Positions 1 through 6,293 of a DNA stretch of 14,839 nt are shown in pieces. The position numbers and the translations under genes were made by a program. The DNA lies in the NCBI GenBank assembly GCA_934230115.1, contig CAKQEI010000062.1, positions 1 through 14,839 of the forward strand, in the 5' to 3' direction. How positions within the stretch are numbered: the stretch's first letter is position 1; the number at the start of each line of letters is the position of its first letter. The notes below the pieces were generated by a model. It had not been told where the DNA came from. It saw only the letters and a program-made list of their open reading frames with translations, and did not search any database. The DNA comes from an uncultured Prevotella sp. (GTDB lineage: Bacteria > Bacteroidota > Bacteroidia > Bacteroidales > Bacteroidaceae).

Positions 1-461
1 ATGTGGTCGTAAACCTCGATGTTCTCACCCTCGAGTACGTTGTAGCCGTCAAGCTCCATCTTCTCGCCAGTGATACCAGAACGCTGTGTAACAGCAGCCT
101 GAACGTCAGCCTCGCCAAGCTTCAAAGCCTTAACCTCGTCGAGAGTCTGAGCCTTAGCAGCGATAGCAGCGTCGAGGATGTCCTGTGTCAACTGGATGAA
201 GTCGGCACCGTTGGCAACGAAGTCGGTCTCACACTTCAAAGCGATCATAGCAGCGAAAGCGCCCACCTTCTTAACGAGCACGCAACCGTTAGATGTCTCA
301 CGGTCAGAACGCTTAGCAGCGATAGCGAGTCCACGCTCACGGAGCAACTCCTTAGCCTTATCGAAATCACCCTCAGCCTCAGTGAGAGCCTTCTTTACGT
401 CAGCAAGACCTGCACCAGTCATGGCGCGAAGCTTCTTGATATCTTCAATTGAAATAGCCAT
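1..461 (-). CDS. tsf: Elongation factor Ts (EF-Ts), N-terminal part, cut by window edge
   Basis: EF-Ts is the guanine nucleotide exchange factor that recycles EF-Tu from its GDP to its GTP form during translation in the cytoplasm. Reading from the ATG at 461 gives 153 codons with no stop before the window ends, so the gene continues past position 1. The N-terminus has the family's UBA-like helical domain (MAISIEDIKKLRAMTGAGLADVKKAL, residues 1-26, split here only for naming). The exchange core motif TDFVAN lies at residues 79-84. EF-Ts in this phylum is usually about 330 residues, so roughly half is missing. The gene lies downstream of rpsB, the usual neighbour, but with a 270-base spacer containing a terminator-like hairpin, so it may be partly uncoupled from rpsB. 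Identification is firm. Confidence 0.96.
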   Translation of the reverse strand, partial: MAISIEDIKKLRAMTGAGLADVKKALTEAEGDFDKAKELLRERGLAIAAKRSDRETSNGCVLVKKVGAFAAMIALKCETDFVANGADFIQLTQDILDAAIAAKAQTLDEVKALKLGEADVQAAVTQRSGITGEKMELDGYNVLEGENIEVYDH

Positions 462-545
462 TGTCTTAAATTATTATTTATTAATTGTTAATTATTTATT
501 GACTGTTGAGATTTATGGTCGGGAGACATATAACATATATTCAAC

Positions 546-640
546 CATTCAGGTGTAAAGCATAAACCCATTTAGGCATGAAGCACAAAATCATTTAGGT
601 AAGATGCACATAAACCCATTTAGGCATAAATGCATATAAG
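546..640. repeat. Four degenerate tandem copies of a 23-25 base repeat upstream of tsf
   Basis: Four units beginning CATTyAGG follow each other at 546-568, 569-591, 592-616 and 617-640. Shared parts are CATTTAGG, then ATG- or TAAG-like bases, then GCA and ATAAACC. Units 2-4 share CATTTAGG exactly, while unit 1 has CATTCAGG. The array lies between the hairpin behind rpsB and the tsf start, so on the minus strand it falls in the tsf promoter or leader region. Within it a poor promoter match can be read on the minus strand (TTTG at 589-586, 21 bases, TATGCTTT at 564-557; two mismatches in the -7 box). Function unknown. It may be polymerase slippage or a protein-binding array. Confidence 0.55.
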
Positions 641-671
641 TCGGTTGACCAAACCCCTTGGGTATTAACCC

Positions 672-712
672 AAAAATCGGAAATTCTCCATTCCTGATAA
701 AGAATTCCCGAT
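672..712 (-). terminator. Intrinsic terminator or attenuator between rpsB and tsf
   Basis: Arms at 712-701 and 687-676 form a 12-pair stem on the minus-strand RNA, with one G-U wobble and a 13-base loop, followed directly by a run of U (676-672). On the plus strand the wobble would be an A-C mismatch, so the structure fits minus-strand transcription, the direction of rpsB and tsf. The stem begins about 20 bases after the rpsB stop. It could end most rpsB transcripts or set the rpsB:tsf ratio. Confidence 0.7.
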
Positions 713-731
713 CTTATGTTGTTGCGAAAAA

Positions 732-1508
732 TTACTCGGCAGCAGCCTCTTCCTTGCGAGCCTTGCGAGGAGCCTTGCCCTCCTTCTGCTCAGCGGCAGC
801 CTTCTCGTCAGCCTTCTCTACCTTGCGCTCCTCAAGACCTTCTGCGATAGCACCGCAGCAAGCAGAGAGAACTACGTCGATAGAATCCTTAGCGTCGTCG
901 TTAGCCGGGATGATGTAGTCGATGTTGCGTGGGTCAGAGTTTGTGTCGACCATAGCAAACACAGGGATACCGAGGCGGTTAGCCTCCTTCACTGCGATAT
1001 TCTCCTTCATCACGTCGATAACGAACAAAGCGCTCGGAAGGCGAGTCAAGTCGGCGATAGAACCGAGGTTCTTCTCCAGCTTAGCGCGCTGACGTGTCAC
1101 CTGCAAAAGCTCACGCTTAGAGAGCTTAGAGAATGTTCCGTCGTTCATGAGCTTGTCGATGTTCGCCATTTTCTTCACAGCCTTGCGGATAGTCGGGAAG
1201 TTGGTGAGCATACCGCCCGGCCAACGCTCGATAACGTAAGGCATGTTAACGCTCGCTGCCTTCTCAGCAACGATGTCCTTAGCCTGTTTTTTAGTAGCGA
1301 CGAACAGGATCTTCTTGCCTGACTTTGCGATCTGCTTCAAAGCCTCAGCAGCCTCGTCAACCTTAGCTACTGTCTTGTGCAAATCGATGATATGAATGCC
1401 GTTGCGCTCCATGAAGATATAAGGAGCCATTGCGGGATTCCACTTACGACGGAGGTGGCCAAAGTGACAGCCTGCCTCTAACAACTGGTCAAAATTAGTT
1501 CTTGACAT
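732..1508 (-). CDS. rpsB: 30S ribosomal protein S2
   Basis: S2 is a late-assembling protein of the small ribosomal subunit; its binding depends on S1 and it is essential for initiation. The 258-residue product starts MSRTNFDQLLEAGCHFGH. The family landmarks are present in order: GCHFGH (13-18), RKWNPAM (21-27), RWPGGMLTNF (95-104), LPSALFVIDV (157-166), VDTNSDP (187-193) and PANDDA (201-206). A charged Ala/Lys/Glu tail (about 225-258) follows the conserved core, as often seen in Bacteroidetes S2. An open frame continues upstream to 1631, but those 41 residues come from the TTGAAT-repeat spacer and have no S2 character, so the ATG at 1508 is chosen. It follows rpsI after 313 bases and precedes tsf. 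Confidence 0.97.
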   Translation of the reverse strand: MSRTNFDQLLEAGCHFGHLRRKWNPAMAPYIFMERNGIHIIDLHKTVAKVDEAAEALKQIAKSGKKILFVATKKQAKDIVAEKAASVNMPYVIERWPGGMLTNFPTIRKAVKKMANIDKLMNDGTFSKLSKRELLQVTRQRAKLEKNLGSIADLTRLPSALFVIDVMKENIAVKEANRLGIPVFAMVDTNSDPRNIDYIIPANDDAKDSIDVVLSACCGAIAEGLEERKVEKADEKAAAEQKEGKAPRKARKEEAAAE

Positions 1509-1821
1509 TTCTTTGTTTGTTAATTTGTTTACTTTCCTTTGAGTTGAATTGAACCAGCCCGAGAGTAACGAATTTTGAATGTTGAGTGTTGAATTTTGAA
1601 TTGTCGGCTGCGCCGATGTTGAATTGTTCATTTTTGAATGATGATTTTGAATATTGAGAATAAACTCACTATTCAGAAATCTTCAATTCAAAACTTTAAT
1701 TCCTAATTCAAGATTCAAATATTCCAATTCGTATTCGGTCTCACGAGTTTGGATGCTAAACTTTGGAGTTTGGCTAAGCCACACATATATATAATAAGGT
1801 GTATCAGCCAGTGTCCAAATA
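1509..1821. repeat. rpsI-rpsB spacer with TTGAAT-rich inverted repeat and GC hairpin
   Basis: This 313-base spacer holds no credible gene. Between 1575 and 1652 the hexamer TTGAAT occurs six times (1575, 1589, 1596, 1619, 1634, 1647). Its complement ATTCAA occurs three times at 1686-1718, making a long imperfect inverted repeat. Inside the left part sits a compact GC palindrome, TCGGC-TGC-GCCGA, at 1604-1616. A second imperfect hairpin lies at 1755-1774. It pairs fully (one wobble) on the plus strand but has one mismatch on the minus strand. I see no good terminator behind rpsI. The pattern resembles the short A/T-rich intergenic repeats of Bacteroidales genomes, but membership in a family cannot be shown from one copy. 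Confidence 0.55.
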
Positions 1822-2208
1822 TTAACGCTTGCTGAACTGGAAGCGACGGCGTGCCTTCGGCTGACCCGGCTTCTTACGCTCAACCTCACGGGCGTCACGT
1901 GTAAGGAAGCCCTGAGCCTTGAGTGTCTTCTTGTCCTCAGCGTCGATCTTAACGAGTGCACGTGCGATAGCGAGGCGGAGAGCCTGGCTCTGGCCTGTGA
2001 AGCCGCCACCGTCAAGATTTACCTTGATATCATATTTCTCTGCCACATCGAGCAAAAGCAGCGGCTGCTTAACAACGTACTGCAGAATTGCTGATGGGAA
2101 GTACTTCTCGAGTTCTACTTTGTTGATAGTGATCTTACCAGTGCCCTCTGTGAGATAAACACGAGCTACGGCACTCTTACGGCGACCAATTGCATTAATC
2201 ATTTCCAT
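1822..2208 (-). CDS. rpsI: 30S ribosomal protein S9
   Basis: S9 sits in the head of the small ribosomal subunit; its C-terminal tail reaches the P-site tRNA anticodon stem. The 128-residue product has the typical N-terminal GRRKSAVARVYL (8-19), the central GGGFTGQSQALRLAIARAL signature (about 67-85) and the basic C-terminal tail ending RRRFQFSKR, including the terminal SKR that contacts tRNA. Length is normal for the family. The ATG at 2208 gives the MEMINAIGRRK start; an ATG two codons in is an alternative. Only 10 bases separate it from the rplM stop, so the two are surely one operon, the widespread rplM-rpsI pair. Confidence 0.97.
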   Translation of the reverse strand: MEMINAIGRRKSAVARVYLTEGTGKITINKVELEKYFPSAILQYVVKQPLLLLDVAEKYDIKVNLDGGGFTGQSQALRLAIARALVKIDAEDKKTLKAQGFLTRDAREVERKKPGQPKARRRFQFSKR

Positions 2209-2218
2209 CTTCTATGCT

Positions 2219-2680
2219 TTATTTATACTGGTTAATATCGATAGCCTTCGGCTGCTGAGCCTCGTGCTTGTGCTCTGTGCCATCATAGATATAGAGGTTG
2301 TCGAGCAAGCGACGACCAAGAGGACCCTTCGGGAGCATACCCTTTACTGCGTGACGGATGATCTTATCCATTCCATCAGGACGCTTGCGGAGCTCTGCCG
2401 GAGTATTGAAGCGCTGTCCACCTGGATAGCCAGTATAACGAGTGTAAACCTTGTCAGTTTCCTTCTTACCAGTGAAAACTGCCTTGGCAGCGTTGATGAT
2501 GATTACATTGTCTCCACAGTCTACGTGAGGTGTGAAGTTTGGCTTGTACTTTCCGCGGATTAATTTTGCTACTTTAGAGCAGAGACGACCTACTACCTGG
2601 TCTGTGGCATCGATAACCACCCACTCCTTCTTAGCTGTTTCCTTGTTGGCGGAAATAGTCTTGTAACTTAAAGTGTTCAT
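2219..2680 (-). CDS. rplM: 50S ribosomal protein L13
   Basis: L13 is an early-assembling protein of the large subunit that binds 23S rRNA. The 153-residue product shows the conserved blocks WVVIDATDQVVGRLCSKVAKLIRGK (20-44), PNFTPHVDCGDNVIIINA (48-64), KVYTRYTGYPGG (77-88) and AVKGMLPKGPLGR (111-123). Length matches the family in Bacteroidetes. It is the first gene of the rplM-rpsI-rpsB-tsf cluster. A promoter-like -7 box and a structured leader of about 140 bases lie upstream, so the cluster is probably driven from there and may be under feedback control by one of its products (inference). Confidence 0.97.
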   Translation of the reverse strand: MNTLSYKTISANKETAKKEWVVIDATDQVVGRLCSKVAKLIRGKYKPNFTPHVDCGDNVIIINAAKAVFTGKKETDKVYTRYTGYPGGQRFNTPAELRKRPDGMDKIIRHAVKGMLPKGPLGRRLLDNLYIYDGTEHKHEAQQPKAIDINQYK

Positions 2681-2825
2681 TGTTAAATTTAAAAATTACT
2701 ACTAAAAAACATTTCTTTTTATTTTGCACGAGCGATTCTCTAACCACGCCGCTTGGCCTATTCTTTAGCGAGCGCTATTAACACTCTCATGCATGGGGAC
2801 TCTAAGTGTATCCCCGATTAATCGG
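2681..2825 (-). promoter_or_regulatory. Candidate structured mRNA leader of the rplM operon
   Basis: If transcription starts near 2824, as the -7 box suggests, the leader is about 140 bases. Seen on the minus strand in order: a perfect 12-base palindrome CCGATTAATCGG (2825-2814) at the presumed start site; a GGGGA/TCCCC hairpin with 11-base loop (2815-2795); a small TAGC/GCTA hairpin (2777-2766); a GGCCA/TGGTT hairpin with 7-base loop in the segment around 2758-2741; then an A/T-rich stretch to the ATG. Feedback-regulated leaders are common upstream of rplM and other ribosomal protein operons in bacteria, so this is a reasonable candidate, not a proven one. Confidence 0.45.
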
Positions 2826-2829
2826 TCTG

Positions 2830-2837
2830 CAAAATTA
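2830..2837 (-). promoter_or_regulatory. Promoter -7 box for rplM operon
   Basis: On the minus strand 2837-2830 reads TAATTTTG, a full match to the Bacteroidetes -7 consensus TAnnTTTG. No clear -33 TTG box is found 19-21 bases upstream, so the call rests on one element. It lies upstream of the first gene of a highly expressed cluster and downstream of the stop of the preceding minus-strand gene at 2918. Confidence 0.55.
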
Positions 2838-2917
2838 CACATTTTCTATCACACGTGAGTATTTGCCGACTATTTATGCATATTATTTAATCTTATTTAA
2901 CAGCATACTATCAAGAA

Positions 2918-3844
2918 TTAAAGGCCTCTCACATATTTTTCAGCAAGTCCAAAAGCCTCCTGCACACCTTTGTCGCCTGAATTGCGCTTCATATCATCAA
3001 GCATACTGCAACATGTGTTTCTCTCGATTACACTCAGCACCTTATTGTGATTATGACACAGTTCGAGAATAGAATTCACTATCTTCATTATCTGCCCGGA
3101 GAAGAACGTCTGGTCTTTGCCAGCAAAAATCACAGCCCTCATATACTGGCTGCGCAAATCGTTGAAGGCAACTATAAAGTCGTAGCCAGTCTTTATAGCT
3201 TCCTTATTAGAATCTTTTCCGTCAGCATCCTGTGGGTGTACCACCACAGTGTTGCCTGTTATACGATTCATCTTAATGATTGTGCCATCAGGCCGCACTG
3301 TTATCGATGTTTGCCTGTCATCGTCAGACTGCGTTTTCTTCTCTATGCGCTTCGGGTCCTTGCTATAGATATAAGTCAGATAAACAGTATAGGAACTCGA
3401 AGACATTTTGGAATCATACCATGTAAGAACATAGCACATACGGCGCAAACCATCCTTCGGATCTTGAAATAAAAGCATGAAGTAGTTACGGTCGATGCTT
3501 GTTCCAAATTCCTTCGACTTTTCTGCATTCTTGCCATATCCTATACTCAGCGGTTCGCCAGACGCACCCTTCATTCGCTTATTTACTGAATAAGCGTTTT
3601 TTTTCTCGTCGTCGAACGTTGCAAGGAGTTTCTTGAACTGCGAGCTTTTCTTAGGCACTTCATATCCACAAACCTCATAAACACAACGCTTGCCATCATC
3701 ATCAATGTCAGTCTCCTTGCTTACCGAGATTTCTTCAACACCACTACGCTTTAATTGCTCAAAAGCCTTGTCTATACCTGTCTGAGCCATGACAAATGTA
3801 GGCAACATTGCCATGACAATAAGCAACATCTTTACCTTTTTCAT
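2918..3844 (-). CDS. Secreted protein of unknown function, third gene of ECF cassette
   Basis: The 308-residue product begins MKKVKMLLIVMAMLPTFVMAQ, a clear Sec signal peptide with a likely cut after VMA (residue 20). No lipobox cysteine follows it, so a soluble periplasmic protein is expected. The ATG at 3844 is preferred over one 14 codons upstream because it puts the signal peptide at the N-terminus. The mature part is Lys/Asp/Ser-rich, without repeats or membrane segments. It has a likely beta-rich middle (residues about 100-210, with YTVYLTYIYS and TSITVRPDGTIIKM) and a helical C-terminus. I do not recognise the family. It sits 70 bases behind the anti-sigma-like gene on the same strand, so it probably belongs to that signalling cassette, as a sensor partner or an output. 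The gene call is secure; the function is unknown. Confidence 0.82.
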   Translation of the reverse strand: MKKVKMLLIVMAMLPTFVMAQTGIDKAFEQLKRSGVEEISVSKETDIDDDGKRCVYEVCGYEVPKKSSQFKKLLATFDDEKKNAYSVNKRMKGASGEPLSIGYGKNAEKSKEFGTSIDRNYFMLLFQDPKDGLRRMCYVLTWYDSKMSSSSYTVYLTYIYSKDPKRIEKKTQSDDDRQTSITVRPDGTIIKMNRITGNTVVVHPQDADGKDSNKEAIKTGYDFIVAFNDLRSQYMRAVIFAGKDQTFFSGQIMKIVNSILELCHNHNKVLSVIERNTCCSMLDDMKRNSGDKGVQEAFGLAEKYVRGL

Positions 3845-3914
3845 ATTTTCGTTTATTTGGTTTTTAATAATTGTGTATGTATTCATTAGCCAATAAGGAA
3901 GAAAGCACAGCTAT

Positions 3915-4700
3915 CTACATGCTGTCGTCATAATCCTCAAAATCGCCATTTGCTATAAGTTCATTTCGGGCGTCATCCACAAGACGTATCGTCTCCTGTA
4001 TGATTTTCTCCAGTTCCTGTACATCCTCATACAACTTTTCTTGTTCTTCCACAAGTACTTTTTGTTCTGCGATAAGTCGATCAGACTCCATGAGGAAGCT
4101 ATCAGCAACCTGTTCTGTAGTCGTAGCAAAGTAGCGTTTTGGCGGAGCCACATCATAGCGATGGCGCAATATACGTTGTCCGGCATCCTCCTTGCGAGTT
4201 TTGGCTTTCCTGTGAGAATTGTCCTGTTTGCGGAACTTGTTCTCATGTCGATGTTCAAGCTCTGCCTCTGGCATCTGCTCCTGTATGGCTGAATCCTTTG
4301 GTTCTGCCACATGACTATACATTATATTATTAGCAGGAACTGAAGGTTCCATGCTAAAAGGCCTGTGCATCACTACCATCAGAGCCACAGCAGCGGCAGC
4401 AGCCACTGCCCATCCAGCCATCCTGTAGAGTTTATGGCGATGCGAAGCTTGTTGATTGCAAACGTCAGAGTCACTTGTCTTATTTTGCGCGTCAGCATTT
4501 GTTGCGCTCCCGTCAAATTCAGGCAATTCGCCTAATGGCATTCCACTATCAAAGTAGGCGAACATTTCGCGATATGCCCGCCATTCATCGGGTAAGTCGC
4601 GAGCATCGCGCAAATAGCGGGCAAGAACCGCCTCTTCCTCTACGGTTGTTGTGCCGTCGAGAAAACGAGTGATAAGTATTGATGCTTCTTGTCGGGTCAT
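3915..4700 (-). CDS. Probable membrane-anchored anti-sigma factor
   Basis: The 261-residue product is encoded directly behind the ECF sigma gene. Residues 1-60 (ITRFLDGTTTVEEEAVLARYL and following) resemble the helical N-terminal domain of Bacteroidetes FecR-type and related anti-sigma proteins, which hold the sigma factor at the membrane. There is no HxxxCxxC zinc motif. One membrane helix is seen at about 95-111 (AGWAVAAAAAVALMVVM). The outer part has a basic, His-rich linker (about 145-190) and a predicted coiled coil (about 205-250, with EQKVLVEEQEKLYEDVQELEK-like heptads). It lacks the FecR sensor domain, so it is not a standard TonB-receptor-coupled FecR. The role as anti-sigma factor is inferred from position, topology and the N-terminal domain. 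The signal it senses is unknown. Confidence 0.75.
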   Translation of the reverse strand: MTRQEASILITRFLDGTTTVEEEAVLARYLRDARDLPDEWRAYREMFAYFDSGMPLGELPEFDGSATNADAQNKTSDSDVCNQQASHRHKLYRMAGWAVAAAAAVALMVVMHRPFSMEPSVPANNIMYSHVAEPKDSAIQEQMPEAELEHRHENKFRKQDNSHRKAKTRKEDAGQRILRHRYDVAPPKRYFATTTEQVADSFLMESDRLIAEQKVLVEEQEKLYEDVQELEKIIQETIRLVDDARNELIANGDFEDYDDSM

Positions 4701-4732
4701 ATCTTAAATTATTAATTATTAGTTATTAATTC

Positions 4733-4795
4733 TTTTGCCAACTTAACTCAGTTATTATTTAACCAAGTTTTATTTTGTTTTCTTTTTGCCAACTT
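4733..4795. repeat. Direct repeat in the sigma / anti-sigma spacer
   Basis: The 12-mer TTTTGCCAACTT occurs at 4733-4744 and 4784-4795, with start points 51 bases apart, in the 114-base gap between the ECF sigma and anti-sigma genes. The right copy extends into a GCCAA-C-TTGGC palindrome (4788-4798). On the minus strand, CCAAGTT (4797-4791) can pair with AACTTGG (4769-4763) in a stem with a 21-base loop. This could be an operator, an attenuating RNA structure or part of a promoter used by the sigma factor itself. None of these can be told apart here. Confidence 0.5.
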
Positions 4796-4814
4796 GGCTT
4801 GCTCACTATTCCTG

Positions 4815-5342
4815 TCAGCCTAATCCACGCTTCCTCACCGCCTCAAGCAGTTTCCTTCGCGCTCTCGACAACAGTGTCGGCACAGAGGCGACGCCAATAC
4901 CAAGAATAGCAGCAATTTCTTCGTCGCTACGCCGTTCCACCTGACGCAAGTTAAGCACACGGTATTCCGTGGATGGCAACGAGCGGCACTTACTTTCAAA
5001 CCAACGCTCGTTTTCGGCATTCTCAAGCACAACGTCTGGTTGAGCATTGCGTTCGTCAATCATGGGACGATCGGTTATTGGCACTGTATGACGCTTGCGC
5101 ATACAATCGAGAGAAAGGTTGCGGGCAGCCACGTAGGCAAAAGCAGCCATGCGTTCGGACGTAGTACGCTGAGGGCCAGCCGCTACATTTGAAGCAATAT
5201 CTTCACGCAGCGACCACAGCTTCAGCAGCACGTCTTGTGCCACATCCTCCGCTTCGTCGCTGTCGAGTCCACAGCTACGTGCGGCAGCTATAGCACGTCG
5301 ACGCAACTGTGGGGCGATATGTTCAAATTCCTTTTCGTTCAA
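4815..5342 (-). CDS. ECF-type RNA polymerase sigma-70 factor
   Basis: A 175-residue extracytoplasmic-function sigma factor that should direct RNA polymerase to a small set of envelope or stress promoters. Region 2 covers about residues 5-88 and includes the core-binding AEDVAQDVLLKLW (31-43) and the region 2.3/2.4-like FAYVAARNLSLDCMRKR. Region 4 covers about 118-170, LPSTEYRVLNLRQVERRSDEEIAAILGIGVASVPTLLSRARRKL, with the helix-turn-helix at about 138-162. There is no region 1.1 or 3, as expected for ECF. The apparent start is TTG at 5342: an in-frame stop lies 7 codons upstream, no ATG lies between, and the next Met is residue 65, inside region 2. The following membrane protein is its likely anti-sigma factor. 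Divergent from cutC with 189 bases between. Confidence 0.93.
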   Translation of the reverse strand: MNEKEFEHIAPQLRRRAIAAARSCGLDSDEAEDVAQDVLLKLWSLREDIASNVAAGPQRTTSERMAAFAYVAARNLSLDCMRKRHTVPITDRPMIDERNAQPDVVLENAENERWFESKCRSLPSTEYRVLNLRQVERRSDEEIAAILGIGVASVPTLLSRARRKLLEAVRKRGLG

Positions 5343-5466
5343 ACCTTTATCTTTTATTGTTTATACTATAGTAACGATAAAAGATTGATTTTATGAACAA
5401 GATTAACATTCATTAATAATCTATCGGTGTATTAGCATAGTGTTCACATAGTTAATGCCATGAAAA

Positions 5467-5498
5467 TTTGCAGTAATCGTTTTTTTACCGTATATTCG
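5467..5498 (+). promoter_or_regulatory. Promoter of the cutC operon, both boxes
   Basis: TTTG at 5467-5470 and TATATTCG at 5491-5498 are separated by exactly 20 bases, which fits the Bacteroidetes primary sigma consensus TTTG-N19-21-TAnnTTTG with one mismatch in the -7 box. The predicted start is near 5505, giving a leader of about 27 bases before the cutC ATG at 5532. Confidence 0.6.
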
Positions 5499-5531
5499 TA
5501 GTCGATAAAGAAACAATAAGCAACACACTAC

Positions 5532-6290
5532 ATGAAAAAGGAATTTCAATTTGAGATATGTGCCAACGGCGTTGAGAGTTGCCTTGCCGCACAGGAAGGT
5601 GGGGCCAACCGTGTTGAACTGTGCGCAGGAATACCCGAAGGAGGCACAACACCATCGTATGGCGAGATAAAGGTGGCACGACGCCTGCTCACCACCACAC
5701 GTATGCACGTAATCATACGTCCACGTGGTGGCGACTTCCTTTACACACCTCTTGAGGTGGAGCGCATGGAAGAAGATATAAATATGTGTCGTGAGCTTGG
5801 CGTGGATGGCGTTGTGATAGGCTGCCTCAAGACAGATGGTGCTATCGACATGGAGCAATGCCACCGACTTGTGGATGCAGCCAAAGGCATGTCCATAACT
5901 TTTCACCGTGCCTTCGACCGCTGCAACAATCCCTATAAAGCCCTCGACCAACTGATAGAACTTGGTATCGACCGCGTGCTCACATCAGGACAACAACCAA
6001 CAGCCGAACAAGGCATTCCTTTGCTCAAAGAACTTCAGGAGCAAGCCAACGGCAAGATAACCATTCTCGCAGGATGTGGAGTAAACGAGAACAACATACG
6101 CAAGATTCAAGAACAAAGCGGAGTGAGCGAGTTCCACTTCTCGGCACGCACACCAGTGAAGAGTCGTATGGAATACATCAACAGCGATGTTTACATGGGC
6201 GACAGCGGAGCTGACGAATCTACACTCATGTACACGTCAGCCGAAAGAGTGAGAGCCACTATACACCAACTCGACAACATAATATTATAA
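5532..6290 (+). CDS. cutC: CutC family protein (copper homeostasis / TIM barrel)
   Basis: The 252-residue product is a full-length cytoplasmic CutC protein with a TIM-barrel fold. Family blocks are FEICANGVESCLAAQEGGANRVELC (7-31), IRPRGGDF (62-69), TFHRAFD (123-129), LTSGQ (150-154), AGCGV (180-184) and FHFSAR (201-206). The family was named for a copper-tolerance phenotype in E. coli and can bind Cu(I), but a direct role in copper handling has been questioned and the enzymatic activity is not settled. The conserved polar barrel residues suggest an enzyme. It is the first gene of an apparent operon: the next gene starts 3 bases after its stop. Its own promoter lies at 5467-5498. Family identity firm, function uncertain. 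Confidence 0.93.
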   Translation: MKKEFQFEICANGVESCLAAQEGGANRVELCAGIPEGGTTPSYGEIKVARRLLTTTRMHVIIRPRGGDFLYTPLEVERMEEDINMCRELGVDGVVIGCLKTDGAIDMEQCHRLVDAAKGMSITFHRAFDRCNNPYKALDQLIELGIDRVLTSGQQPTAEQGIPLLKELQEQANGKITILAGCGVNENNIRKIQEQSGVSEFHFSARTPVKSRMEYINSDVYMGDSGADESTLMYTSAERVRATIHQLDNIIL

Positions 6291-6293
6291 TAC

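Noticed and set aside
3..452. 149-residue open frame on the plus strand over tsf
   Set aside because: It is antisense to the clear EF-Ts reading frame, low in complexity (Ser/Leu rich) and has no recognisable protein character.
1509..1631. N-terminal extension of rpsB by 41 residues
   Set aside because: The added part is translated TTGAAT-repeat spacer (Asn/Ser/Gln-rich), and the standard S2 N-terminus begins at the ATG at 1508.
1755..1774. Hairpin behind rpsI as a transcription terminator
   Set aside because: It has a mismatch on the minus strand, the direction of transcription, and no U-tract follows it.
1683..2015. 110-residue minus-strand open frame overlapping rpsI and the spacer
   Set aside because: It runs in another frame of rpsI, is Arg/Ser-rich as expected of a shadow frame, and overlaps a certain ribosomal gene.
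4815..5342. Interpretation of the sigma/anti-sigma pair as a FecI/FecR iron-type system
   Set aside because: The membrane protein lacks the FecR sensor domain and no TonB-dependent receptor gene is adjacent.
5421..5951. 176-residue minus-strand open frame over the start of cutC
   Set aside because: It covers the cutC promoter and coding region on the opposite strand; Cys/His-rich composition is the shadow of cutC codons.
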